Positions 26,214-38,807 of a DNA stretch of 64,000 nucleotides are shown piece by piece. The DNA comes from Limanda limanda. Its lineage: Eukaryota > Chordata > Actinopteri > Pleuronectiformes > Pleuronectidae. The stretch is taken from contig NC_083638.1 in assembly GCF_963576545.1 (NCBI RefSeq), positions 27,820,900-27,884,899 of the forward strand. Reading direction: 5' to 3'. The position numbers were made by a program, and so were the translations under genes. Below the pieces are notes generated by a model. The model did not search any database and was not told the origin of the DNA. It saw only the letters and a list, made by a program, of their open reading frames with translations. Position 1 is the first letter of the stretch, and the number at the start of each line of letters is the position of its first letter.

Positions 26214-27049
26214 AAAACCATATTTTTTCATGTCTTGCACACAGTGTGTCCAACCCTCATGGGTTTACAAGAAAACACGTGCTGCTGTTAGAGACTTCTT
26301 TCTTATCAGTATGTCTATATTAATAATGGATCAGATCAGTACATGCAGTGTGACAGGGGTCCCCTGTAATGACAGACCCACATGTATGTCTCACCTTTGC
26401 AGCTCCCCCGTCAGCCATCTTCTTATTTTTATCTTGTCTTAACTCAGTGTTTAGGTTTTGAAGAGCCCCAACTTTCGTTTTATTTTTCCTTGTATTTTTG
26501 TCTTGGGCCACTCTCACCACTCACGCAGCATGGTTCTCAGCGGCTGAAGGCAACTGTTTTTTTCAGGCCCAAAAAAAACAATGTTTGCTACTTGCCCGGC
26601 ACATAGCAACTGACATTCAACTCAAAACTGGATCTGAATAAATGCCAATGTTGTTCCGCATCTGCTGGATGTGTGGGCAACCGTATGCGGACAAGTTTGC
26701 TGTATCGACATAAAAGGGTTATGAGATATTTTTGCTTCAGTTTGTTTCCGCTGATCCACGGCCCCCTATAAGAATCACTAACTTGAGGTCTCACCTTTTT
26801 GCATTCGTCCTTTTATCTGTTTGGAGAATCTGGTTGAAGGGAATTTACATTATTAAAAGTTGTTTGTCCCTTATGGTTGATATGACCAAGGGCGGAATCC
26901 TCACTCAGAGTTTGGGGGTAGTGAGTGTGGAAAGTGAGAGGATGCTTTGGACAAACTCTGGAATAATGAACTTCAATATAACACACCACATGCTGTCAAA
27001 AGGCATATCCCTGAATTTACTTAAGGTGCCAGGTTATTCTGGTTTTATC

Positions 27050-27180
27050 TATTATTATTATTGTTATTATCTGTATTTTAGCCGTTGGTTTTCTGTTGTG
27101 CAGCACTTTGTACCTTAAATTGGAAAGTTAAAGCACTCTTCTAAATTAAGTTCTTCTAATTGTTATTATTAATTGGATTG
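27050..27180 (+). repeat. Degenerate LINE-tail-like fragment
   Basis: GTGCAGCACTTTGTACCTTA, then AAAGCACTCTTCTAAATTAAG and TTATTATTAA follow the order of a common fish LINE 3' tail (aagcactttgt... gctatataaataaag... ttattatt). It is degenerate and the ends are unclear. Confidence 0.35.
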
Positions 27181-28971
27181 GATTGAATATGCACTTAAGA
27201 TTACTTCACCTGCTGCGAAGGGAATGCCTAGAAAGAGCAGAAAGTCCGACAACATATTGAATATAAATGTCTGTTCAGAATTTAACGGCAGCATTTAGAA
27301 TTTTACAAACTACAACACAAAGAGTAACCAACTGTTATTCATTTCAAATTCAGGGGAATCTGTACCTTATCCTTCAAAAAATAAATTGGGGATGGGATTT
27401 GTTGATTGTCTACATGGCATTTGATCTCATTATAGTAAAGTAGTAGGAAGTGCAGTGTTTACCACAGTGTGTCAAAGACAGACAAGTTCAGTGTGTGTAT
27501 CTCTGTATTTTACTTAGGTTAAATCCCAATTACCACACATGAATGTTCCACTTGTAGCCGACAATCATGTTTTAATCAGTCTTCATTTTCGAATTGCTTT
27601 CATAAGAATCAACCAATATTTTGCTTTCAAACTTGTTTTGTTTCTGTCATTCATCCGACAAAGCTGAGACAAGGAGCCTTTGGTTTGTCATAATAGACCT
27701 TAATTAGATTATGAAATGTCAAAACAGCATGTTACTCCTGATCGCTCACTGAGCTTGAAGACTCTCACAGTTGCCATGAAAACTCCTGGTTTCTAGTAGA
27801 TTGTTTAATAACGGTACAATATTTTGAGACATGATAATTTATCATTTTCATGTTTGTGTTCTGTTGGCAACACTTCAAAATAAAGCAAATAAGTTCACAA
27901 AGAATGAGAGCTGGTGGCACTCCTCTTGGGGGAGGCTAAAAAAAACTGTAAGTAATGGAAATAAGGGAAATCATGAGGTAATGATGCGTTCCCCTGTACG
28001 GCTCAGTATGATGCAGCAATTTACTGGAGGGAACACAGAAAAGTAACTAATCTGTACATAATAAGCAAGTAATGATTAGTTATTGGATATGTGCCATTGA
28101 GCAGCAGATTCTGAGGTAATCGGGAAGGATTCGCTAGCGGTCAGCATGTACAGTAGTGCACAGATACTAGGAACTAATCACTAGACACTGGCTCATTAAC
28201 TAAGTGTGTAGCAGGGTGCTCTTCAGCATCATTTAAATCTTATTCAGAAACCAATGTATTCAATGCCTCCTAAAGTCCTATAGAAGCCATGTGTCATTGT
28301 TAAAGTAGCATCTGAAAGAAGAAAAGACAAAAATCGATAGAAGAACTATGGCGAGGCCAGAATGACTTAGACCAGCACTGTCACTCCAAACTGTTTGTAG
28401 TGTCTGTTTGTGCAAAGCTCTTTGCCAGAGAGCTGCTCAGAACTGCCTTTTGCTTTCAGTTTAACTTACTTATGTGACAGATGGGTGCAGTTTGCTATGT
28501 AGGCCAACCCTTCCATAGAGAGAAGGTTTTGACTGTAAGGAAAGTAAATCAAAAAAGGCCTTTATTCTTTCTTTGACTATTATGTGACGCCGACTGAATT
28601 TAAACAAGAGTAATAGGCAGTCCACATGTCCACAAAAAACAATTCAATATTGAAGACGGAATCACAGAAATGGTTCTATCGTTGGAGGCTTCATTTTGTG
28701 AGCCACAATGAGAGCATGACTCAAAGGGGAGCAACGCTCAAATTTGTTGAACATTGACCCCAGCTGCGCTGATCGCTGTTTTGAACACTACTAGTGCTGA
28801 AAGCTGCTTCTGTAAAAATTAAGCCCATAGGTCATCTGTGGCAGCTCATCATGACCATTAGTACAACCCAGGTACTTAGAGAAACAAAGTTCATGTTAGC
28901 AGGAGAATAGACCCAGGAAACACAGGGGACGACTCTTCCTGCTCAAAATCAATAGTCATCGTTGGTCTTCT

Positions 28972-29265
28972 TTTTATTACCTACGCAGAGCAGGTTCTGT
29001 CTTCACCCCTTTCCGTTTGTTGATCGGTTGTTGTTGTATGTTTGTAAGCGAGGTTACACAAAAACGACTGAACAGGTTTCCATGGAACTTGGTGGAGGGA
29101 TGCAGTATCGGTCAGGGCAGAACCCAGTACATGTTGTCGCTTATCCAGTTTAACCATTTACCCAGGGATTAATTCTTCGAGATGAAAAACAAATTCTACA
29201 TATTTAGAAAACTGATATTTGTGAGCGTGTGAAATTTAGTGCAGCTTGATTGGATTAAACAGGAC
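28972..29265 (+). repeat. Dispersed repeat family A, copy 2
   Basis: It starts ATTACCTACG, then GTATGTTTGTAAG, GGTTACACAAAAACGACTGA, CATGGAACTTGGTGGAGGGA and ACCCAGTACATGTTG. Downstream it has GATGAAAAACAAATTCTACA and GAAATTTAGTGCAGCTTGAT. The same blocks occur in the same order in the copy at 34.95-35.30 kb. Confidence 0.65.
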
Positions 29266-30859
29266 TGTTAGGCCTCGGCGAAGATGTGCACTCTGCTGAC
29301 TGCCATTCCAGGCTGAAGCTGCTTTCACACATGTAGTGCAAACCTGAAACTTTCTAGACATTAACCAGAGTAGCTGTTTACGTAGCGTCAAATGCTGGCA
29401 TCAGTTGAACTAGACATTAAACAGACTTTTCCTGGCAGGTCCCAAGCACAAAGGCTGTGTAATGTCCGATGTGTGAGTAGAGCCCGTTATTGTCTGGAGA
29501 ATTCACGGCTTGTTGATTATGTTTCCATCCTCTCTCTAAGTTTTGTCTTAACATTCTGTACAGACAGAACATTAAAAGAGACTATGAACTCTCACAGTGG
29601 TCCATTCTTTACTTGTCAGGCCTTGTATTGGCAGATGTATACAAAATTTGATAAACTATTTTCAATGGTTCTGCGCATGTATTGATGTTCCTTAGCTTAT
29701 AATCCTATTTGTTTGAACCTAATAATTCTCCTAAAAGATGCTTTGATGTGGGAAATGAAAGCGTTGGCAGTCGTCTCTGTCCAAAGCCTCAGGTAAAAAA
29801 AAAGATAACTGCACCTATCCTCCGGCTGGGCTGTTATAAACGATCAATGCCATTAAAATCAAATCAAAGTACTATGAGCACATGTATGGGAACTGGCTGA
29901 ATGGAATCATCTTTCTTTCTTTCAATCTTTCTCCTTTTGCACTGCACACAAAATGTAAACTGCTCAACTTATGTGCTATTATTAAGTTATTAATAATTTT
30001 GTAACATCTCAGCTGTGCACAATGTGATCCGCTGGTGCTTATGGTATGAGGGGGAACATCAACTCCAGGTTGTGAGCTCTTGTAGAGATGCCTTCTCTCT
30101 TGCCATCACCTTTGATCGTGATATGCATATTTCATGACCAATGTAATGTCAATGAGTCCTAGACTAATCCACCTCAGAGCCAGGGGGAGCACACCCAATG
30201 ATAAGGGTGAGTGAACTCAAACAGAGTGAGATAAATATTGTATTTTACGAGGAGGAGAGTGAAAGACGCGGCAGGGCCGAGGGACAGGGAGTCACCGCGA
30301 GGTGAGATAGTGGAAAAGATAGCTGGGGAGAGAAGTATCTAGAGAATGAAGCAGACACAGAGAGGGAGGGATATCAAGGGGAGGGGGGGGGGAGAGAGAG
30401 GGGGCGAGGGCTAAGGTTATTGCAGGCCAAATGTTGCTGTCTACACACAGAAAGCTGCTTGAATCAGGTTTACACTTTCCCTGCTATGTTGACCCTGACA
30501 GCAGACAGTATTCAGGTCAACAGCAGCTCATCTCCAACACTTGATTGACTCATCTCGAGTCCATGCATCATTAAAATCGATTAATTTCCTGTGAAGTGAC
30601 GAAACGGATTGAAAGTTCAAAAATGTGATTTAAATCTTTCATAACCGCTGCATGTTTTAATCATTGCAAATATGTTCTCACCCCCCAACGCCATTTATTT
30701 TCCAATACGGCCACCGGAGACGAGTGAACACACCCCGGTGAGCTGGCAAATGTCTGATACCTAACACATAGCTGAAACAGCGGGGGTGCACAGGAACTGA
30801 GACACAAAACTCATTCATAGGAAGATGGAACATCTGAGGCTTGCTAATTTGCCAGCTCT

Positions 30860-30893
30860 TATAGGTCCCCACCCACCCACCCACCCACCCACC
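30860..30893 (-). repeat. (CCCA)n array; minus strand (TGGG)n G-quadruplex-forming
   Basis: About eight CCCA units in a row. The minus strand therefore carries eight consecutive GGG tracts with single-T spacers, a strong sequence match to the G-quadruplex pattern. Confidence 0.85.
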
Positions 30894-31274
30894 CTTTCTT
30901 CTTTCTTACTCCATCTCACTTTTTTTTTTCTTCAACCCATGAAATACGTTTGATTCCCAGATACTTTTGATGCAGATGATTCAAACTACTTCATCCCAGG
31001 CCTCTGCAAAGGCTCTTTGGAAGTGATATGACACCGGATAAATGATTATGGGGTCCTCAGTCCCCCCCGGCAGTGAACGGACGAGGTTATGTGTTAATAC
31101 AGGAAGAGAGGTTGTATTTTATGTCCAGTGATTAGCCTTCTTGCACCTAATTATGTCCCTGGGGACAACAGCACTCCTCTCCTCATCTCTCCAAACCATT
31201 TCTCCACCTTTCCTGTCTCGCTTCGGCTCCATTCCTCCTCCCCTATACTCTTGATGTACCCCACACCCAGAGCC

Positions 31275-31277
<3 letters not shown>

Positions 31278-31310
<33 letters not shown>
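31278..31310. repeat. (CT)n microsatellite
   Basis: About 16 TC units, immediately followed by CAGGTAATGG. The arrangement mimics a splice acceptor next to a donor, but no exon follows. Confidence 0.9.
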
Positions 31311-31312
<2 letters not shown>

Positions 31313-32339
31313 GTAATGGACACTCTTGATTCCGTTTCCTTTCAACATGAGCAGCGTGCACTCACAGACCCTTTTCCCCAAGTAACCCCAGTCAGCCTGA
31401 AACCATCTACAGTGATGGGTGTGTGAGAGGTAAAAGATAGGTAGACAAGCAGGAGACATTGCTGATTTTGGGAGAAACGGAGGTGAGAAAAGAAAGGGGG
31501 TTAGAGAGTGAGAAATGTTTTCCACTACATTGAAACCCTGCTCCCTTAATTGTGCATCAATCTCTGGCTAGCTGCAGATGGAAGTGAAGGGAACCTGATT
31601 CCACCTCAGTTTGAAAGCTGAATAAAACATGCTCTCTACTTCACAGTTCAAGGCTGCAGTAAAGGCACACAGGACCCTCTAAACTACTCAAAGTGGGGCT
31701 CCCACTCAACAGATGCCAATTGGGCAGGCTGTTTTGAGTAATAGGAATGTGATGGTGATCATCGAGTATAAATTTAACAGTGTTGGTGATGAAGAAAAAT
31801 GTGTTCTTCTGAAACCCATTCCCCTCTTCGCTCAAAGTTTCCAAAAAGCTGCAAAGACTCTTATCCAGGTTTTCTAAGGTCAAACCGTTTTGAAGAAGCA
31901 GCTCTTAACCATGACCAAACTTCTGGATTGATGGTGGCACGATGAATGCTTATTGTGGATACTAAATCCAAGGGGAAAAAAGTAGACATGGAAGTTGCAT
32001 GAAAAGAAGCAGATATTAAATGTAAAAATTACCATGAATCCATTCATATCTGCTTGTGTAGCCTCAGCCAGATAAGTGCTTCATCTTTTAAAAGTCACAT
32101 TCACATCTTTTCTGCATCAGCGATTATGCTCTGGGCAAAGTGCCAGCCAAAGAGTTCAGTGCCAAGGCTGAAATTAGAATGGCCATTACAGGTGAATAAA
32201 AAAAAAGGTATTCAGCTTCCCCACCAATGTCCTTTACTATTGTTACACAACATTTTAACATAAATATTTGTATGGAATAATGGCTATTTGGTACATTGAG
32301 CTTAAACTATGGCTTTGGTATTTTTTATAGTGATAATTT

Positions 32340-32780
32340 ACAGAAAAATGTGAATTCACTCATCATCTACTCACCAATATTCCGATGGAGGTGTGGGAGC
32401 TGTGTTTGAGTCCACAAAACACTTCTGGAGTATCAGAAGTAAACTTTGTAGCAGCCAAATCCGATACAATTGAAGTTAATAGTGACCTATATTTCAGACG
32501 CAATAAAGCAACAGTGAAAACAGAACATGCCTACATACTGCTGGTGTGGTGTCATCCAAGTGTCCACAAGCCCTGACATTTATATTTATATTTATAGCGA
32601 GTTAATTTACACCATGTTTGAAGCCTACAAGTCCACCGGCAGAGGCTGAGCTAGCAGACTTAGCTACACATGGTGTAGATGACTCTGTTTCGAGTCAAAT
32701 ATGAATGTCCGGACACTTGGATGACACCACACGAGCAGTATGGAGGCATGTTATGTTGTTTTCTGAGTCTCCCCACCCAC
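32340..32780. mobile_element. Foldback (palindromic) repeat, MITE-like
   Basis: The arm at 32523-32564 (AACATGCCTACATACTGCTG, then GTGTGGTGTCATCCAAGTGTCC) is repeated as its reverse complement at 32711-32752 with about two mismatches over 42 bp. Inner parts also pair: ACACCATGT near 32609-32617 with ACATGGTGT at 32668-32676, and GACATTTATATTT with AAATATGAATGTC. The left flank (32.36-32.52 kb, including GAGTCCACAAAACACTTCTGG) belongs to the same unit as far as I recognise it. This resembles a widespread fish foldback repeat with no coding capacity. Confidence 0.65.
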
Positions 32781-33105
32781 CCACTCACCTGCTCCCTCAT
32801 TAGTTCCTCTCTGTATATATTCTGGTTAGTTGCATTCACTCCCTGCCAGATCGTCTAGTGTGTTCCTGCCTAGCTCTCCAGCATTCAGCTCCTGTATTCT
32901 GCCTGCCTGTTCCTGACCTGATTACTACCCCTTTCAGATATTGGATTCCCTTTGGCCTGTCCCTTCGGATTTGTTTGCTGTACGGACTGATATCCTGGTT
33001 TCGACCCCTGCCAATTTTTTTGATCTCTGATGAATAAACCACCTTTTCTGCACTGCAGATTGTCATGCTCTTGGGTTCAATTCTGTTTCTTGTCATCAAA
33101 AAACC
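32781..33105 (+). repeat. Transposon-derived fragment, possibly a solo-LTR or element 3' end
   Basis: A pyrimidine-rich stretch with repeated CCTGCCTG and TTCCTGACCTG text, GATTTGTTTGCTGTACGGAC, then GATGAATAAACCACCTTTTC (AATAAA at about 33033-33038) and TGGGTTCAATTCTGTTTCTT. The order resembles repeats seen repeatedly in fish genomes. I cannot fix its ends or class. Confidence 0.35.
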
Positions 33106-34372
33106 CATATGATGTAACTATCTGTCTTCATAATGACGTTGATTTTTATTGGGAAATTAACTTTTGTCTCTGTAGCGCTGTTATTTGTGGTGACATCGTG
33201 GAGAATGTGTTCCCTTGACCCTAACCTTTAACCTTTATAAAGTCAGCTCCAAGATCGAACCATCTGCTGAGACCTTCCACAGTAATATTCCATGCATTGA
33301 TATTTTGTAAACACACAGCAGTTAAACTAACTCCTTGCAGCGGAACAGTGCATCATTTCAAATTGAACTCTGAGATCTGTATTATCTCATGTTCTTGCTC
33401 TTAACACTGGCAACTTCTAGTGTTGACAATTCAAGCAGAATTGATAAGTTAAGAACTCAATCATTACTTTAGCTGGGTAGGTGCAGTGAGGACATTGGAT
33501 GGAAGAAAAGCAGCACAGGAAATATGAGTACTGATCGAAAACTATTTTACAGATGAAGTGACATGCTTCACAGCCTCAGTTTGCTGCTCCACCCGACAGC
33601 TACAGTACATTCCTCCACTTTGCCTGAAGGAGCAACACATAAAGGATAAGAAGGTAGTCAACAAAAATACCACATGGTGAGAGCAGAAACAAACAAATGA
33701 TATCTGATGTAGAAAACTCAGTTGAATACCGCATACAACTGCATCCACGTGACTTTTCCGTCTTTATTTTCTTTCTTGCATGTGATATCATTGAACAGAC
33801 ATCTGCATAAAACTAGTTGATGGAAGTTTTTTTCCTTAGTCAATGTTTTGGACACTTGAAATTTGCCCATTTAGAGGTACATGTTTAAATCTATGTTACA
33901 GCAGAAGCTCATATCAACTCCCTTTCATGACTTTAGTTGTAGTTTGGTTCAAAATGAAGTGAGTCTGTGATTGAGTCAGCAAATCATCTCAGTTTGTGCC
34001 TTTTTTAAAGAAAGAAATTCTCGTCTCTAATGGGCTGGATAGAAAGTGAGAGGGAAGCAAGTAACACTCTCCAGACACTAATAACATGTCATGAAGCTGT
34101 GATAATTGCAGTTTGATTGCTTTTTAGAATAAATGGGATGAGTCCCATGGTTTGTCCAAAGCTGGGGGGGAGTTGGGGGTGTGTGGCTGGGGACGGTGTG
34201 AAAAGAACTCCAACAAATGCTGATTTTAGACTGAATTGCAACACTCATCGCTGTGATCATTGTCCAAGGGTAAGAGACACATACCGGAGCACAAAGAGTT
34301 TAGCCTTACAATTAAATTCTAATTGTGTTCTTGCAGGTCTACATGGCACAGTGTCTGTAAATGCAGCGCTAT

Positions 34373-34413
<41 letters not shown>

Positions 34414-34950
34414 GGGGGGGGAAATACGAAATGATTACTTTGACGACTGCAGGATGTGCCCTGAATTGTTGCAACAGGCGGCAGGGCAGAACTGAAGTAC
34501 CTGTCAGAATAGAGCAGTTAGCACGCTGCAATTAAGACATCACCGTGTATGTGTGCAGTTCAAAGTTCTGGATACATTTTATGACAAAAAATATGATTAG
34601 AGTTGCCAAAGAGTCATCACTTAGAGCAGTGGCTTGTGTCTGCAGTCATCATTACCACATGTAAGCAAGGAAAAATTGGCATATTGGCATATTGAGAAAA
34701 AAATTCTCACAGTCCTCAAGTCAAGGTGTATAAGGTGAGTATTTCATATTGGATTGTGTGTGACTGTGCGATCCTCACCAGGACTGTAATATCCTCTTGA
34801 TTTGTAAGAAAACTCCCCATAATCTCAAATTTATAGGTACATTCCCATCTACTAGAGAATTAGAGTCACCAATGGTTAATCTCCATGAATCCCACACCTA
34901 ATACCCACATAACAATAGTGGAACATGGAGATTTGTGCTGAACTTGCGTT
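33106..34950. other. Intergenic, no gene seen
   Basis: AT-rich DNA with a GT microsatellite (34376-34411) followed by a G8 run. No credible coding sequence. Confidence 0.7.
34376..34411. repeat. (GT)n microsatellite with G tract
   Basis: About 16 GT units followed directly by TTGGGGGGGG. Confidence 0.9.
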
Positions 34951-35305
34951 ATTACCTCCACCAAGGAATTTATGTTTACGTCTGTGTTAGTTTATATGTT
35001 TGTTTGTCTGTATGTTTGCAGGATTATGCAAAAATCAATTGATGGATTAACATAAATCCTGGAAGAATGTTGTATGGGTCAGGAAAGAACCCATTACATG
35101 TTGGTGCAGATCGGGATCAGGGGAATCTTTCTTTCACTTTTTCTAACATTTTTAACATTTGATGTTTTTTGTACATTTTCAATGGAGGAAATAATTCATG
35201 GATCTTTCAATGAAAAACAAAATCCGATATGTTTAAAGTATTGATATTCATAAATCGGTGTAATTTGGTGCAGATCCAAAAGTAAATTCCATATCGAGTT
35301 TAATG
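34951..35305 (+). repeat. Dispersed repeat family A, copy 3
   Basis: This is the longest copy. Blocks in order are ATTACCTCCACCAAGGAATT, GTTTGTCTGTATGTTTGCAG, GGATTATGCAAAAATCAATTG, CCTGGAAGAATGTTGTATGG, AACCCATTACATGTTGGTGC, AGATCGGGATCAGGGGAATC and a tail GGTGTAATTTGGTGCAGATC. It is shared with copies at 15.4, 29.0 and 37.4 kb. Confidence 0.7.
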
Positions 35306-37279
35306 CGATGTCGTTGTAGTGCTGGGCCATAAGTGCCTTACTAGTGTTACATTATTAACTCTGTATGATTGCGTTAAACATATTCTTTTGTACATGTACA
35401 CACAGTAAACTATGCAGAAAAAGATCAAATTCAACCAAGGGCAATTCAAATATTAAAACCCTCCTCAAACACTCCCTTTTGCAAAATAACCAAAATCAAT
35501 AACCCTCTCTCCTTCCTCTGACATCACCTCTCGCCCTCTAATCATTTTTGCACTATACCTTAGCAAAGTTGTGCTGACAGAAAACAACAAAATTCACTTA
35601 AATCTCAAACAATTCAATTAAAACTGATCGAATTTATACACGCAGAGAATGCTGGAGGATGAGGCAGACGCATTAACCATGAACTATCCTTGCGTGATCA
35701 ATATGTCAAAGCTTTGGCCTTGGCTTTAATGACTAGACTGTGCTTCCATATTAGCTTGATGCATTATAAATCCAATAGCTTTGTCTGCCAGTGTGTTTGC
35801 CCCAACATAAATGATAGCGACATAATAGAGATCAAGCAGAGTATTTAGTCTTAATTTTACACAGCACTGTTAAAAAAAAAGAGAGGGGTGATTATTAATA
35901 TTCGTCTGCAAGCACACTGTGAATGTCTTCATGCTTCCTCTCTCGCTCTGTCCTCGACTGCTGCCTCTAATTAAATGGGGTGAAACAGCCTTGTGTTTCA
36001 CTTTTATGTGTTTCAATTTTGTCAGCAAGTTTCCCTACAATGCACCCATCTGACTTTCAAATGATAAATGAAAATCCTGCTCTTAGTGAAGTAATTCCAT
36101 TAAATGTTCCATATTATGGAAATAAAGACAAAAACCTACAGTATGTAATTCAATTTTCTGCGTTTGGTTTATAGGGAGCCCAGCGGATGAGACCATCTAT
36201 CAAATTTGCTAATATTTAAGTGCCTCGTCTTTCCTGAAAACCACATTACTATGTGCATAAACAAAACATTTGCATCAGGCCATTCCTCTAAAATGTACTT
36301 CCTTCTTTTACTTTTACTTTCCTGTTGGAATTAGATATTTGCTATTTATTTCCATATTAACCAAACCGCTGTCTCTGCTCGACCATGTGCTCTGTCTCCC
36401 CCAAAGTTAAATGAACTTATCAGATTTGATAAAGTCAAGTTTTGGGAGCTTAAAAAATAACAAACAACCTCGCCTTCACTCAGAAGATTGATGAAGCCCA
36501 TGGTGCGAGTTTGAATAATGTGTGAGACGTGACAGAGGGCACGGGGTTATTTTCTTGCTCCTGGCACGTGTTTAGCTGTGGCAGTGGCGGCCTTAACAGG
36601 GATATGGATCCCGGCCTGGGGAGATGTCCCAGCCTCTCTCTGGGATCATTATTCCAATGGACAAAGCCCTGGTTACAAATAGGTTCATGAAGTTCTTGGG
36701 CGGCAAACTCTTTGTTTTCAGCCCATTCCTATTTGTCATTTTGATCTGAATATGTGTGGCAAGAGAGCTGCTGTGTGGAAGCACAAGTGGGAAGAGGTTT
36801 GGGTGCTGTTGTTACTTGGACACTCATTGTTATCACAAGTAAATAATGTTTTCAATGCGTTACCTGTACTAGCGTATTATTAAACAATGAAGCTGTGCTG
36901 ATTACTTTTTTTTATATATTACTGTTTCTTGTAAATTATAAATATAAAAAAGTGTGAATTGTACTTATGAACGCAGGGGACTACAGCAGTGTTCTGCACA
37001 GTTTTTTTAAGTTTGTGGTGAACCAGTGGATCCATCAACAGCAACATATCCACACTAGCAATTTTTTAGTGTGTGGTGACAGTGTGTGTATACGTGGTGA
37101 CAGTTTGGCAGTATATTGCAGGACCAATGCACAGAGGAAATCCACAAATCACACTCACATTCACACCTACAGACAATTCAGAGTCTTAAATCCACCTAAC
37201 CCCAATCTGCATGTGTTAAGACAATGGGAGGGATACCGAGTATCTGAAGAAAATGGGGAGAATATGCAACCAGGAAACA
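35306..37279. other. Intergenic, no gene seen
   Basis: AT-rich, without credible coding sequence. The segment 36.49-36.79 kb is GC-balanced and repeat-free and might be a conserved noncoding element, judged only by its unlike composition. Confidence 0.65.
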
Positions 37280-37560
37280 AACCAATAGAGCTCATGCCTC
37301 CACCAAGGCCCAAAAACCCTTGTGAAATAACATTTAAATTCCCTAGATCAGGATTCTTATTTGGATCTGCACCAAATTGCCTGATTTATTTCATCAAGAT
37401 ATATTTGGTATTACCTGAGAAATCAAGGAAAACATTGAAAAGAAGGCGCCTGAAAATATGATGGGTTTCGTGCTGTGTCCTTCCACAAAGTTTCAAGGTA
37501 ATCCTCTCAGTGGTTTTTGCGCAATCTTGCTAAAAATTAACAGACAAACAAAGAAGGGCA
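37280..37560 (-). repeat. Dispersed repeat family A, copy 4
   Basis: Read on the minus strand it contains TTTGTTTGTCTGTTAATTTT, GCGCAAAAACCACTGAGAGG, TTGAAACTTTGTGGAAGGAC, and further on TTTGGTGCAGATCCAAATAAG. The last block (37364-37377 region on the plus strand) matches the end of copy 3. Confidence 0.65.
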
Positions 37561-38709
37561 CCTACTTGGCAGAATTAGCAAATCCAGGATCATTCATGAA
37601 AGCATCGCTCCGCAGCACCACTAGTGATCAAACACAAGCAGGGACAAAAGGGTGCTGTTACTCTGCTCCACAGTTTTAGATAAATCGGACAGGTTGACAG
37701 ATTACAATTCAGATAGAATCAAAAGCACTCATTTAAAGGTGAAACTAAAGGCGGTCAATGCCACATCAATTGTCCTTTGTAAATTACCATTTGATCTTGA
37801 ATAGGTGATTATTGATTTATCATAGTTGTGTGCACATGCAGATTTATGAGGCAAAACAATATTAAAAAAGCAACATTTCCGCTAGATTTTAAACTTGCAG
37901 TGTGTAGAACTTAGTGACATAAAGTGGTGTAGTTTCATGTTGCAGCTGGACACCCCCCCCCCCCCCTCACCCTCCCCCTCCAAGCATGAAAGAAAACCTG
38001 TCAAGAGAATTTTAATAATAAAGATTAAACATAATCATGAAAACATCACTAGGATTATTTTATATTCAATTTCGGTCAATAGATCCCTTTCCCCTAAATC
38101 TTACACATGGAACTGTGTGACCATAAATCCAGTGTAATCGTGCTCACCTCCCAGTTGCTCTGTGATTCTGCTGTATACGTGAATAGATACCAAAGAGACA
38201 AGAGGCTTGCTGGGAAGCTCAGGTTTGTGTTTATAATGCAATCAGTTACAGTTTTACTTCTGAAACTCAATTAAATGATTCCTGAAGGTGAACGATGTCC
38301 TTAACTGACTCCAGGGATTCATCCAGAGAACATGGCAGCCCTCCTTCACAGTGATCCAGTTCTACAAGTGCAGCTACAAGGATTAATGTAAAAAAGATGG
38401 ACAAACTTGGTGGTAACTGAAAAATAGTTCTGGATACATTACAGTTATTCTAGCCTTCCACCAGTGTGTACAAGAGGAGGTTAATTTCTGCTGCACTGCA
38501 TGGTTTCAGCGAGGGCTGAAATCACAGATGTGCTCTACAGGGCTCCACATTGTTACACCAGCGTCAGCAACTTTCCCTTCCACCTAGCATATGTGGAAAC
38601 TCAGTCTGGAATGCATCCATGAGGAAGAGAGCAAAGGAAGCTTTGCTGACCCCAGACAAAATCAAATGGAGGGAGGTGAGGGATGAAGAGCAAGATGGAG
38701 AATGGAGAG

Positions 38710-38710
<1 letters not shown>

Positions 38711-38806
<96 letters not shown>
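38711..38806. repeat. (GT)n microsatellite, about 48 units
   Basis: An uninterrupted GT/TG run of about 95 bp in intergenic DNA. The CVCV open frames across it are artefacts. Confidence 0.96.

Positions 38807-38807
<1 letters not shown>

Larger units (their letters stand above)
20231..28969. other. Intergenic, no gene seen
   Basis: This stretch is AT-rich DNA downstream of the cadherin. Open frames are short and show no family motifs or splice-linked partners. It contains an ACCCG-rich stretch (20.32-20.46 kb), a small CA run (22532-22548), a LINE-tail-like fragment with TCTA units (26.14-26.21 kb) and another tail-like fragment (27.05-27.18 kb). The segment 22.68-23.47 kb is more GC-balanced and unique-looking, with TAATTA-type motifs, and is the best candidate here for a regulatory element. 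That is only a guess from composition. Confidence 0.7.
29266..32339. other. Intergenic, no gene seen
   Basis: No credible coding sequence. It contains a purine-rich stretch (30.24-30.41 kb, GA-rich with a G10 run), a CCCA array (30860-30893) and a CT microsatellite (31278-31310). The remainder is AT-rich unique-looking sequence. Confidence 0.7.

Noticed and set aside
31278..31320. CT tract followed by CAG|GTAAT resembling an acceptor plus donor
   Set aside because: No open exon with a family motif lies on either side. The tract is a simple microsatellite.
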